A stretch of DNA of 64,000 bases from Nereocystis luetkeana (Eukaryota > Sar > Phaeophyceae > Laminariales > Laminariaceae): contig JARUPZ010000012.1 of NCBI GenBank assembly GCA_031213475.1, positions 10,560,727-10,624,726 of the forward strand, read 5' to 3'. The notes under the pieces were generated by a model, which saw only the letters and a program-made list of their open reading frames with translations, had not been told where the DNA came from and made no database searches. Shown here one piece after another: positions 26,001 through 58,729 of this stretch. Positions within the stretch are counted from its first letter, which is position 1, and each line of letters starts with the position of its first letter. Position numbers and translations under genes: made by a program.

Positions 26001-29000
26001 AGCACGAGCACGCACTAGGTGAGACTCGAATCCACAACTTGACTTTGGTAGGGAGATATTCACCTACTACTCCATCGGGGACGCCATTATACCTTCCCTC
26101 GTCGTGTCCCACCCTGCTCCCCTGCCTCGACTGCTGTGCCAGCTGCGTGAGCAGCAGCAGCAGCAGCAGCAAGCAGTACATCACGCACGCCCGAGGCCGC
26201 CCCGGCACAGCAGTCGGAGCAGGGGAGCACAGTGGGGCACGACGAGGGAAGACATAATCACACTCTCGAGAGTCAGCAACGAAACATATTGCAGGCTGAC
26301 CTACTCCGTGAGGGGAGCTGCGTGATGGTGTAAAAGAAGAACAACGTCGTCGTCGTACCTCGCCGTAACCCGCACACGTACTCGTCCAAAGCTTAATTTA
26401 TTGTTTGGCGATTACATGAGAAAGAAGAAAAACGCCTTCACGACACAACCGAAACTTAACGCTTCATGTGATACTGCCTGCTGCATACAAAACAAAATCG
26501 TAGACACCGTTTGTACCTCCATCACCGTACCGCTCCTCCCGCGGCGGAGGCTCATCCGATTCGGTCGAAAACGAAGACCCCGTCTTCTCTGCCTTACGGA
26601 GCCTGGTCGCCCGGCGCGCACAGCAACCGAAGAGGCTCGCAACGCTCGTTTTGCGACCATATGGTAGCCTACGAATCTCATTTTTTTTGCGGAAAACTCG
26701 TGCTTTCACACGTAGAATAGCCCGAATCGTTAATCCGACAACCATTTCTGCAACGCCCAACCCTCAACGCACGCGCAACGGTCGGGCACGAGACCGGCTA
26801 CCCAACCCATATTTCCCACACTCTTGCCGCCATGAGCTGTCAGAAGTCGCGGAGGCTGCGGCCTCTCCCGTTTCGGCCAAATGAGCAGAGGTCCAATCTG
26901 GGTGCTGGCGTCGGAAACATAAGATATTTACCGTCACGAGCGAGCATAGATGTCGGTTGACGGCACCTTTCCTCCTTGGCGGACAGCTGTCAAGGGCATC
27001 CCACTGCTAAAAACAACCAGGTAGCTGGTATTATACTTCAGACGAGGGTTTGAAGGGCCAAAGGTAGGCCTGGCGGAGCAAAGGTGGGGCGTCAAAAAGA
27101 CTCTTTGGCCACGAGACTAATAAATCACGTACCGGTAGCTTGCTAAATTGAATATCGATCACTCAACTCGTCGAAGTCAGTATCGACCACTCAACTGGTA
27201 AAACTCACAGCTGACGTATTTCAAACGTTTCTGTAAAAAACAAGCACAGCACACCCGGCCAGCCGACAGCCAGGGCACGGTGCAAGTACGCCCGAGGCCG
27301 CCGCCGACACAGTCGGGGTCGGGGATCACAATGGGGGGGGTTTCAGGCAGAGAGTAGAACCTCATCGCGCGCTAGCACGAAACACGCAAAAAAATACGTC
27401 TAAAAAACGCTTGAGGAGCGCTGAGAGCACACCACCAACAACGTCGTACGTGTATTTACATAAATTCCATACCGTTGCCGGGAAAAAACAGTAACTTAGT
27501 CAGGACTGCAGTAGTAAGTACTGCAGCATATGCGTACGTCCGGGGTTTAATATCTACCCTGTTCAGATGTATATGTGCACGCACAGACGATCATACAGCA
27601 GCATCAGCATACAGCACAGCAAATAAATGTGTCGACTGGACAGATCATCAAAAGTAGCAGCAACACCGCGTTGTACCTGGTATAAGATAAGACGCATATA
27701 TTTAGGGTAATCTAAAAACCACAATGTGCATAGACGCTCTTCTATACCATAGATCTCGCCGATCATGGAACACACCCATGGGAATTCTCTCGCCTCTAAG
27801 GACCTCTCCAATTCTTAATTTCCAAAGGAAAAACAGATTTTTCAGGATCAATCCTCGAGTGTTTTCACCTGCAAGCCTTTCCCCCTTTTGTTTTAGAAGT
27901 AGGACATTTTTCAATGTTTGAGTTTCGTATCTATAGGGCTTTTCTTCGTACTACTCGTACCACGAACACGTTGTCGTCGAGTATCTACCGCAAGCACATC
28001 ACAGCACAGCAAATCGCAGCACAGCACAGCTCATCAACCCTGGACAAAGCAGGAACGCAAGTACGTGCCCACCAAAGCGCTACATCGCAAGCCGGCTGAC
28101 AAAGTTGGTGAGAGTAATAAAGATTCATTATACAGCTCGCTCGCTATGTTCTCAAAATAAACGAAGACAGACATGAAAATCTGCCCGGCCTACAAAAACC
28201 AGTGATTTCGTACTGGTACTAATAGGAGCTCTTGGCATTTGCAAGTCATCAGCTTGCATCTAAAATTAACGATGGACCTCTCGGTCCGCTTCACTCGCAT
28301 TTTTTTTTGTGAGCGAAGCGCCTTGTACGTACAAATTATACTTGCATAAGTGATATTTGATGTTCTATTTGACAAATAAAAAACCACGGTTGATTGCGAA
28401 AAAAAAAGCCAGAAAACACCCGAAAGATCCGATGGAAACACGCCTGGCCTGTACCTACTTTCACCTTTCAATGCTGTACTGCATCCACGATCTGGAGGGA
28501 AAATCGAACTTCGTATTTCTGTCTGAATCCAGAGGGGTAGACCATAGACGGGGGGTAGACCACGATAGAACGCGAGCACACGGGAGCCGTTCGGTTCAAA
28601 CGTGCTATTAATACTACAACAGGAGTGAGCAGCAGGAAGACTCTGAAATACCGGTGTGTGCGTTCTTCACATTACACCGTTCTTTCTACCCGTCGACATC
28701 CAGCACAACCAATGGCGGTGCCGATTCTTCAATCCTAGAAGAGATACAAGTTCTGTGGTCACAAAGCTACGCCACAGAGATACTACGTTGCCACGTACCT
28801 GGTATGCAGTAAGCACAGGAGTGGGCAATGCAATGCCATGTCATCATACTAGGTACGACAGGCACGACATACAGATTCTATGAAATAGAGAAGCGAAAGA
28901 AAACAATCAAAGAGAAAACAAAAAGAAAGAAGACAAATCGAAAGAGAGAAAGAAAAATGAAAGAAAAAATAGAAGACACAATCTGTCGTGCCCCCCCCCT

Positions 29001-32000
29001 CGCAGGCGAGGTGGCCAACACTTGAAAAAGAACAAGCTGGAAAAAAAAATGAAAAAAATAACAAAAACACCACTGCTTGTAAACAAAGGAAGACAAAGAA
29101 CCAAGGGAAAAATAACAAAGGGAGAAAAACAGGCAGACCAAAGCCCAAAGCACCCTCCAGGTGGCGGCAGCAGTTTGTACGAGTAGTATAGCCAGGTTCT
29201 CCCTGCTAATCCGCCGGGTACCTTGCTACCCAGACTGCCGTCTCCGCCCTGCGTTCGTCAACTACGCCCAGCCCCTCGGCGTCAGACAATACGAAACGAG
29301 CAGAGCAGGTTCGTCATCCAACCACGCCACATGACTCCTTCAATACGGCATATCAATAAAAAAAAAGGAGAATAAAATAAAATGAAAATCACGGAGAATC
29401 AGCGCAAAAAAGGAAAAAACAAAACAAAAAGAGAAGACAACGGAAGACCACGTTCGAACCAGCTGCACCAGTTGGTGGCACTATTACGGGGGAACCTAGT
29501 TAACAGGACCTATGGTGTACATAAAAACCTATATATTTAACCATTTTTACTAACAATATTTGGTCCTGTTAACTATGGCCCCCCGTAATAGTAGTATGGT
29601 CATATTCTACTTCCTAGTCGGCCTGGGGCCTTGCTACCCTGTCTGCCATCTCCTTCCTACTTCCGTCTACCGCCGTTTCCCTTCTACTCCTCCTGTTCCC
29701 CCCCCTCTCCGCATTCCCTTGGTCGGGTTTTCTGCCACTTCTCCTGTTGCCCCCCCCCCCGCCCATTCCCTTGGACACCATCCACGGCGGATGCGCGGCG
29801 CTGCCTACTCATCTCAGCCTCAGCCTCGTGCCACCTCACCATGAACCGTTCGGCTGCTTCAAGGATCCCCCGGTACCACTTTTGGCTGCAGTGGACCAAT
29901 ACGCGGTCTCAACTCCAAACACCAAGGGGGCAACTTCCGTTGACCCTTCGGTGGCTCGAAACTCCCTAAGGTCTTCGACTATGCATCTATGCCAAGTCTG
30001 ACACTGCTGTCCGCCTGGTCTCGGGTTCTCCCCACCAGCTACCGGTACGTAGTACTGGTATATTAATATTAATTGTGTCTTTATGGATACGTACGTCTGC
30101 GTAATGCGGCTGTTGTTGCAGTAGAGTATGAGCGTGATACGTACGCGTACACGTATCATACCGTACGTACGTCCGGAAATGTATAGACCGTTGCGGTAAT
30201 AAAATGAGAACCATATCGATCTTTCATTTCGGGACGGAGTGGAATCCACGAGAAAAAAATGCGGAGAGATAGTTCCAAACGAATGCAGACAAACCTGGAG
30301 GGGCATGGGCATCATGATCCCCCCATAAAAAGGTACATCTGTGCGAACACAGCGAGAGGTGCAGCGACCCTCCGATATCGTGCCGACACCGTCACGCTGC
30401 TGCTGTTGTACGAGCACATCCTCGAAATGTGCTCGATGTCGCCCGATGTGTGCGAGCGTGTGTGTGCTTGTTCATCATCATGCTCCTTGAAGTAGTGATA
30501 ATGAGTTGATTTACCGGCTGAACAAAAAATGAGCGTACATTTTTCACGCCACACAGAGCACACAGGCCGCAGCAGCCCAGAGAGGCCTGTGTGAACTGCT
30601 ACATACTGCTGCACGACGGCGCATGCAGCCGCGCACTGATGTAGAGATATGAGTTGGATATTTTTCCCGCGTCACGCTCAACGTGTGCCTCATTCAGCGA
30701 TCACGTTGGTGTGGCGCCTCGTCATCATTCATGTGCGGATGCGAGGTGAAAAACATTCCACCGATATTTCATTGGGCAAATAATCTTTCATAGGGTGGAT
30801 GTATTAGGACCCACTGAACTGCTTTTTGGAGAGAATGACTGAATAGAGGAAATATAGCGGGTTTTGCACGTGGCCTGTTCGGCTGGGCCGAGTGGGAGAG
30901 GACACCCCGTGAAACTGATCATACCAGGTATATGTTTTGGACTTTGCGAGCGCGCCGCGCGCACCATGGGGCTCAGGCGAGGGCGAGACTTCGGGAACGC
31001 CAGCCCCGGGCAATTCCTCGTCGATGGAGCCCGGCGGCGGCGAGATCGGCCGGGAGGCCGAGGGGCGAAAACGCACCGCCGGGAAAAACTAAACATCTTG
31101 TCACTTTGTAATGAATACGTATGAGCGTTCGACAGCAAAGATGTCAGGAGACATGTCAAGACACACAAACTGTGCGCTGTCAAGGGTGTAGGGCCGAGTG
31201 TTCCACACCAAAACCTAGTAATAGTCAATGCATGCCAATTAAGGGCGATGTTGCTGTCTGTCTAGGGGTGAAAGCGCTGTGTCCTGACGTCTTTGTCGGC
31301 AGGCAACAAATTTGAGCACAAAATAGTGTGTGAATGTTCCGATAAATACATGGCAGATCGCTCATGCCTCAGACGCCCATGCTGGAGGTTCCGTGCGCCA
31401 TGCCCAATCTTCTTCGTAACATGTATGATGCGAACTATGCACGAGAGCTGCTCAAGGAATGTGGTACGCTCGAAGTGGTAAAAACTTAGTCTAAGTGGTC
31501 TTCTTCCGTCATGTAAAATATTATATGGTCCTCTGTGGAGGACAGGTTCGGAAAAGTACCGTAGAATGATCGTCGCCGTAAATGCAGTATTACGGGGGAC
31601 CATCGTAAATAGGACCAAATATTGTTGGTAAAAACACTATCAATAGGAAAACATATAGGTGTTTGTGTGTGCCGTAGGTCCTACCCTGGTATTTAATATG
31701 GCCCCCCGTGTTAGTGGCCCCTCTACAGTGCCGTTGTAGTGCTGACTGCCCGCTATAGTGCATGTGAAATCGCGTGGCACGTATCTACAATACGGGATTA
31801 AACAGTGTGGCAGTGTGCGGAGTGGTACCGGTTGCCGCTTATCGTGCCGGTCTTGTTGGCTGGCGCATACCGGCACTGCTGCTGTAGAGTGACCATTACA
31901 GCTGTATTGCCGGTCGCCCCGGTGGTTCAAGTGGTTAACCTCGAATTCTACTTGCGTTTGAGTCCTGGGTTCGAGCCCCAGGTGGGTCGGACTTTGACTT

Positions 32001-33259
32001 TATTTGCAAAAATAAAAATAAAAAGGATTCAATTGTTGAGAGCGCCTTGCAGCGTGGGTAGGCACAATTCGATGCGAGTCGACGAGGGAAGAAAAGGCTG
32101 AAATCTTCTCGCGATAAAAATGAAGGCACGTACCGTAGCGGGAAGGGGGGAGAAGAGCCTGCTATGTGACCCCGGATCTGAGTTACGAGTTGGAAGGAGA
32201 GAGAGAAGAAGATGGGCGAAGATAATAAATGGGATGAGCACAGCCGTAATCCCCACTCTGTTAGTTATTGGAGCCAACGATTCAACCATCAACGATCGCC
32301 AGCGCCATTGCCGTTCAACACGCAAATGACACAACACACAATCCGTCGGACGAATTTCGAAGCTGTTTTTTTCGGTAAGACAACGGATTTTCTCGACAAT
32401 GGGGAAGGCGCAGGCGCCGAGCAATGCGTCGATGGAAAGACTTCGACGAGACTTTCCATGCGACGCAATCTTCCTGTAGCCACGATTGTCGTTGTGTGTC
32501 ACCTTTGTTTTCGAGAAAACAAGCTTTGAAACCCTCGTCACCGGTGTATAAGGGCATATTTGCTGTGCAACATTAGTAGACTTGCGCATACAAGTTCTTG
32601 GGGTGGATACAGCTTGTCTACTCGTATTTAATACAGCTGTACCATACTGCTACAATGACCGTTTTGCAAAATATCTCCGCGCTCCGCATTGTCGTTTTTT
32701 TCGGTAGTACGATCGAGAGCGCATCTACAACAAATAAATAGTCACAGGGCGGTTCAAGCGCAAGGGTGGAAACGATAATCCTCGTGTTGACGCAACAACA
32801 TGGGGGTGCTTCGGACACCAGATCGGTACGTCAAATTTACAAGTGATAGAGTAATGTATTATATGAGTATAGGGGGCAGAAGAGCCAAACACGTGTCAAC
32901 GAACGTTTCGCTCGCGTTCAAACCGTTTCGGTTCCGGGCAAGCACAAGGGCAGAGAGCGCAGTGTTTCTGCCTCGAGCCTCGAGTTATTTTAGTCAGACG
33001 ATACTTTGCAGAGGAATAGACTCGTTGCGTTCAACCCGGCTCAGCACTTAGACAGTCTCTTCAATGGCGCAAATTAGCTACGCAGATACGTACCAGGTGC
33101 ACAAAACATTGTCCCGGGCTCCGCAAATGCTGTATGCTGATAAGGCTGCACTCTGCACTCGGCTCTCACCGTTGTCACGAAAGCTCCTGTCAGGTAGACT
33201 CTTGTCACCACGGGAATATCGTAGTACCAGGACAGAGGATCCATCGGGGCATTATTCAT
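13953..33259 (-). CDS. DERL: Derlin (DER1 family) ERAD membrane protein, whole gene
   Basis: Derlins are rhomboid-like, catalytically dead ER membrane proteins that help pull misfolded proteins out to Cdc48/p97 for degradation. Six exons join in phase: 33170-33259, 20267-20366, 19485-19651, 17458-17575, 15489-15575 and 13953-14075, giving 227 residues. Diagnostic blocks appear in family order: IPVVTRVYLTGAF, WRLVTNFFYFGSL, LLEEGDFRGRTGDFV, FMMVYVWGR, FTAPYLAWVLL and LGIAVGHLFYFLEFVYP. The WR and GxxxG-type rhomboid-fold motifs are present. The second exon, about 3n+2 nt and coding for the 'LEL.sPFqLYFN' stretch, was not found in the 12.8 kb first intron. With it the protein would be close to 240 residues, normal for the family. 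The C-terminal tail is short, Pro/Ala/His-rich, and lacks an obvious p97-binding SHP box. Introns are loaded with repeats. Confidence 0.93.
14555..14636 (-). mobile_element. SINE family 1, fragment
   Basis: Minus-strand fragment of the SINE 1 central domain ('cctgctatgttaccccggat', 'ctaagttacgac'). It is cut at 14636 where the tandem duplication starts. It lies in Derlin's last intron. Confidence 0.7.
14636..14885. repeat. 122-bp tandem duplication carrying the 'AGGGATGCATGGTCAATGG' repeat
   Basis: Two essentially identical copies of about 122 bp lie head to tail, each starting 'ctacggttcgaaagggatg'. The first half of the unit matches a dispersed repeat also found at 45540-45605, 46135-46205 and 51975-52035. 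The near identity suggests a recent duplication. Confidence 0.9.
14886..15488. other. Derlin intron, nothing further seen
   Basis: Open frames of up to 165 codons here read through the donor of the next exon and carry no domain of their own. Confidence 0.5.
15489..15575 (-). CDS. DERL: Derlin exon (GIAVGH block)
   Basis: Twenty-nine codons in phase 0 run from LGIAVGHLFYFLEFVYPE to GWKYKQ. It is bounded by a CCAAG acceptor after a CT-rich run and a CAG|GTGGGA donor. This is the last transmembrane helix and the VYP motif. An earlier donor (GAG|GTAGCT at 15521) would shorten it by 11 residues, but the longer form fits the family better. Confidence 0.9.
16130..16440 (-). pseudogene. Ala/Glu/Arg-rich coiled-coil fragment, broken
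   Basis: The minus strand encodes heptad-like segments (ARARDEAVAKCAAETEARQS, then AALAALAAEEGRRWAEVARV) with an in-frame stop at about 16262 and a Pro-rich end. It lies inside a Derlin intron. Its composition is unlike its surroundings. It is probably an inserted piece of an unrelated gene. Confidence 0.35.
17458..17575 (-). CDS. DERL: Derlin exon (FTAPYLAWVLL block)
   Basis: The first base completes an Arg codon split with the previous exon. Thirty-nine codons follow, from RNEHVRMNLLGMLPFTAPYL to LLGSPLETDL. The acceptor is CTGACAG and the donor CTG|GTGAGC. It covers the helix that follows the VYVWGRRN motif. Confidence 0.93.
17576..17760. repeat. Minisatellite abutting the Derlin acceptor
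   Basis: Units of about 12 bp such as 'cagggtcaggatgt' recur 12-14 times. On the coding strand the array reads CCTGACCCTGACATC, and its last unit supplies the acceptor CCTGACAG for the exon ending at 17575. Confidence 0.85.
17761..19099. other. Derlin intron, no exon seen
   Basis: It contains a short duplication of 'gtgggcgcccaggagt' (18725-18800), a CCCACC-rich stretch near 18630 and three TACCWGGTA palindromes (18080-18395). Confidence 0.5.
19100..19365 (-). repeat. GATCT-rich dispersed repeat (copy 1, inverted)
   Basis: Minus-strand member of a ~230 bp family with copies at 36775-36975, 47838-48065, 48712-48950 and 63597-63815. Shared words are 'gatgatctatctgtagat' and 'ctgcacaacatctcat'. 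Its ends are rich in AGATGATCTA and roughly inverted, so it may be a MITE. Confidence 0.7.
19485..19651 (-). CDS. DERL: Derlin exon (FRGRTGDFV to VYVWG)
   Basis: Fifty-five codons plus two bases, opening VRYSRLLEEGDFRGRTGDFV and closing LAFMMVYVWG. The acceptor is CTGGAAAG and the donor AAG|GTGGGC. It is phase 0 at its start and phase 2 at its end, matching the neighbours. It is the most diagnostic Derlin exon. Confidence 0.95.
19908..20029. mobile_element. TA-target MITE, diverged copy
   Basis: Termini 'ttacgggtggccatagtaaa' and 'actatgatcccccgtaa' are recognisable, and the right end is flanked by TA. The interior is inverted relative to the 8811 copy ('aatattgttact' near the left end). It sits in a Derlin intron. 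Confidence 0.75.
20267..20366 (-). CDS. DERL: Derlin exon (WRLVTNFFYFGSL)
   Basis: One base plus 33 codons, WPLICKGQFWRLVTNFFYFG then SLDVHFLFNMYFL. The acceptor is TTTTTTTCAG and the donor CTG|GTGAGT. The first C completes a codon begun in the missing exon; if that codon is AAC, the join reads YFN-WPLI as in other Derlins. Confidence 0.95.
20367..22965. other. Derlin first intron, left part
   Basis: No exon confirmed. A plus frame at 20747-20890 looks mildly protein-like (FGWERLTGLYLLREFRQLHS) but has no domain. Acidic/Pro-rich coding-like DNA lies at 22815-22950. CA-rich repeats lie near 21240-21280. Confidence 0.35.
21717..21790 (-). repeat. tRNA-like sequence (SINE head or tRNA relic)
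   Basis: The minus strand has a good T-arm (GGGGCGAGTTCGACCCTC), but the D- and anticodon arms pair poorly and the anticodon is ambiguous. It is followed by a T-rich run. This is more likely a SINE head or pseudo-tRNA than a working tRNA. Confidence 0.35.
22970..23330 (-). repeat. GGGTCGGGTC array (copy 2)
   Basis: Inverted relative to copy 1. (GACCC/GACCCG)n blocks are separated by 'tgaaattttggaaccctctt'-type spacers. It lies in Derlin intron 1. Confidence 0.9.
23570..23900 (-). repeat. GGGTCGGGTC array (copy 3)
   Basis: Same orientation and unit as copy 2, 240 bp further on. It ends in 'gacccgcgaaaagcc', close to the end of copy 1 read in reverse. Confidence 0.9.
23901..25250. other. Derlin first intron, CAG/CTG-rich part
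   Basis: Degenerate AGCAGCA and ACAGCA words are common from 24340 to 24700. No exon was found. A hairpin-CTTG terminus is listed separately. Confidence 0.45.
24868..24930 (-). repeat. Hairpin plus CTTG terminus
   Basis: On the minus strand, a GCGGG/CCCGC hairpin and a following CGCCGCGGCG palindrome precede CCCCCTTG, which abuts a run of TATATA. Same layout as 5297, 28290, 36979 and 58730. Confidence 0.3.
25440..25745. repeat. CAG-triplet-rich tract
   Basis: Interrupted AGC/CAG triplets. The poly-Cys and poly-Leu frames on the minus strand are artefacts. Confidence 0.8.
25780..26095 (-). mobile_element. SINE family 2, full-length copy
   Basis: On the minus strand a tRNA-like head (B box 'ggattcgagtc', A box near 'gatggagtagtagg') is followed by the central domain ('caaaatgaaggcg', 'gggggaaaagg', 'ctgtgaccacggcttgtc') and an A-rich 3' end. 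The head differs from SINE 1, but the central domain is plainly related. Confidence 0.75.
26096..28284. other. Derlin first intron, middle part
   Basis: A 98-codon minus frame at 26464-26760 is protein-like in its middle (GCCARRATRLRKAEKTGSSF, then STESDEPPPREERYGDGG) and may be an exon or gene fragment, but I could not link it to anything. The rest shows nothing. Confidence 0.35.
28285..28335 (+). repeat. Hairpin plus CTTG terminus
   Basis: CGCTTCACTCGCA and TGTGAGCGAAGCG pair around a T-run, followed at once by CCTTG and TA-rich DNA. Shares 'gcgaagc…gccttgtac' with the copy at 5297. Confidence 0.3.
28653..30043 (-). mobile_element. LINE, 5'-truncated copy A
   Basis: On the minus strand it carries the end of a LINE ORF2-type protein (GGENPRPGGQQCQTWHRC, then VEDLREFRATEGSTEVAPL) followed by a ~1 kb 3' UTR. 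It is about 90% alike to copy B (59908-61760). The 5' end is cut in ORF2 near 30043 and the 3' end lies at about 28653 in a GT-rich tail. A TA-target MITE sits in its 3' UTR (29484-29591). The reading frame is interrupted relative to copy B. It lies in Derlin intron 1, sense to Derlin. Confidence 0.8.
29484..29591. mobile_element. TA-target MITE inserted in LINE copy A
   Basis: TIRs TTACGGGGGAACCTAG and CTATGGCCCCCCGTAA are flanked by TA on both sides. LINE copy B has the empty site (gcac-TA-gtagtatgg) at about 60908-60925, so the insertion and its TA duplication can be read directly. Confidence 0.95.
30044..31587. other. Derlin first intron, right-middle part
   Basis: A GC-rich island at 30890-31080 stays open on the minus strand (GSIDEELPGAGVPEVSPSPE) and may be coding, but no exon borders fit Derlin. 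The remainder shows nothing. Confidence 0.35.
31588..31713. mobile_element. TA-target MITE, variant interior
   Basis: TTACGGGGGACCATCG … ATGGCCCCCCGTG, flanked by TA. Like the copy at 19908, the interior is inverted relative to the common form. Confidence 0.8.
31911..32248 (+). mobile_element. SINE family 1, full-length copy
   Basis: The tRNA-like head (A box 'tggttcaagtggtt', T-arm CCTGGGTTCGAGCCCCAGG) is followed by an A-rich spacer, 'gagagcgccttgcagcgtgg', the central domain and the 'aatgggatgag' tail. It is roughly 97% alike to the copy at 56148-56476, so the family was active recently. It is transcribed against Derlin within Derlin intron 1. Confidence 0.93.
32249..33169. other. Derlin first intron, 5' end
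   Basis: No exon found. The family's second exon would be expected somewhere from here down to 20367. Confidence 0.45.
33170..33259 (-). CDS. DERL: Derlin first exon with start codon
   Basis: ATG at 33257-33259 opens 30 codons, MNNAPMDPLSWYYDIPVVTR then VYLTGAFVTT, ending at ACG|GTGAGA in phase 0. The 'W(Y)xxIPpVTRxylTgaf' block is the Derlin N-terminus and first helix. A second in-frame Met (MDPLSWYY) is five residues on. Confidence 0.93.
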
Positions 33260-33619
33260 CGTGGCCTATTCGTCGTCGTATCAGCCGCCGCCCCGATTTT
33301 TCTCGGCTTCAACTTGCTCGTGTGGGAAACTACCCCTCAGCGCTATCTCGTTTGATCCCAAGACCTATTCAGAGTCTGATGAAGACGCTTGCGTGCGGTG
33401 GACCTGACCGCTTTTTTCGTTTTTCTCGGTTCCCGGAACATCCCGATATCAAAACGCCTCCACAATCTATATGTACTCCAAGCTTGAAAACGACGAAAGA
33501 GAGGGCTCTCGACAGCCGACAGCAAGCGGAACAAGGCGTGCAAGCGTAGGATCTAGCTTGTCAGGATATACCACTAAGGTGTTGGTTCAACGCGCGCTAC
33601 CACACGCTGTGAATTGCAA
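33260..33619. promoter_or_regulatory. Shared divergent promoter, Derlin / GYF-ABC gene
   Basis: The two start codons face away from each other across 360 bp. The interval is free of the window's repeats. No TATA box stands out. Bidirectional use is inferred from the geometry only. Confidence 0.5.
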
Positions 33620-58010
<24,391 letters not shown>

Positions 58011-58384
58011 GTATGTTGAACCTCCTCAGCGGTCGAACCTCGAAAGACGCTAAAACACAGGGGAATATGCACAAGCAATGCTGAACTCTGGATATTCTGC
58101 GAGTAGCACTCGCACAGTGTGCGCGGTACCGAACCCTGATACACTGCCGGTCAATACTCGCAGTGCCTCCAATTTCGCCCCTTGTTCTTGCGATCAACAA
58201 AACGGTAGGCAATACAGCATTAGTACTGGTCGTCAAGTATTCGTTTTTCTCTCGTGTTGATCGTGGTCTTAATAGTCGACGAAACGTAGCTCCTCACTGG
58301 TTCCAAGCGAGTATACTGCTGTTTGTTGTCTGCAGTGGAAAAAGGGGGGTAGGCCGTAACGTTCGTTTTTTCCGCCACCTCTGC
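58011..58384. other. Start of a further intron
   Basis: No exon recognised. Confidence 0.5.
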
Positions 58385-58450
58385 TGTGCGAGTTCTTCCT
58401 TCACATTGAACCGTGCTTTCTACCCGACGACATCAACACACCCAATGTCC
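58385..58450 (-). mobile_element. LINE 3'-end fragment
   Basis: 'ttcacattgaaccgtgcttt' and 'ctacccgacgacatcaacac' match the 3' terminus of LINE copies A and B. A (CTTC)n run of about 30 bp follows. Confidence 0.7.
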
Positions 58451-58729
58451 TTCCTACCTTCCTTCCTTCCTTCCTTCCTTCCTCCCTGAATACCATTTAA
58501 AGTTTCCGCTTGTGGCATGGCGTCTGGGGATCGTCGTCTGATCCTCTGGCATGTATCCACGGGTTTGACACTGTTGCGTAGGCATGCATGTTCTTGCTTG
58601 AACCATTGAATTGGACTCAAGACCTGCTGTATTATTTCGGTACTCAATGTTTGCAGCTTTTGATGAACGGATTTCAATACGAACATATGCATAGATGTTA
58701 CATACCAGGTACGAAGTACATAGGTACAA

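Noticed and set aside
31911-31990. Functional tRNA gene
   Set aside because: Same head occurs on a second full SINE at 56476; it is part of the element.
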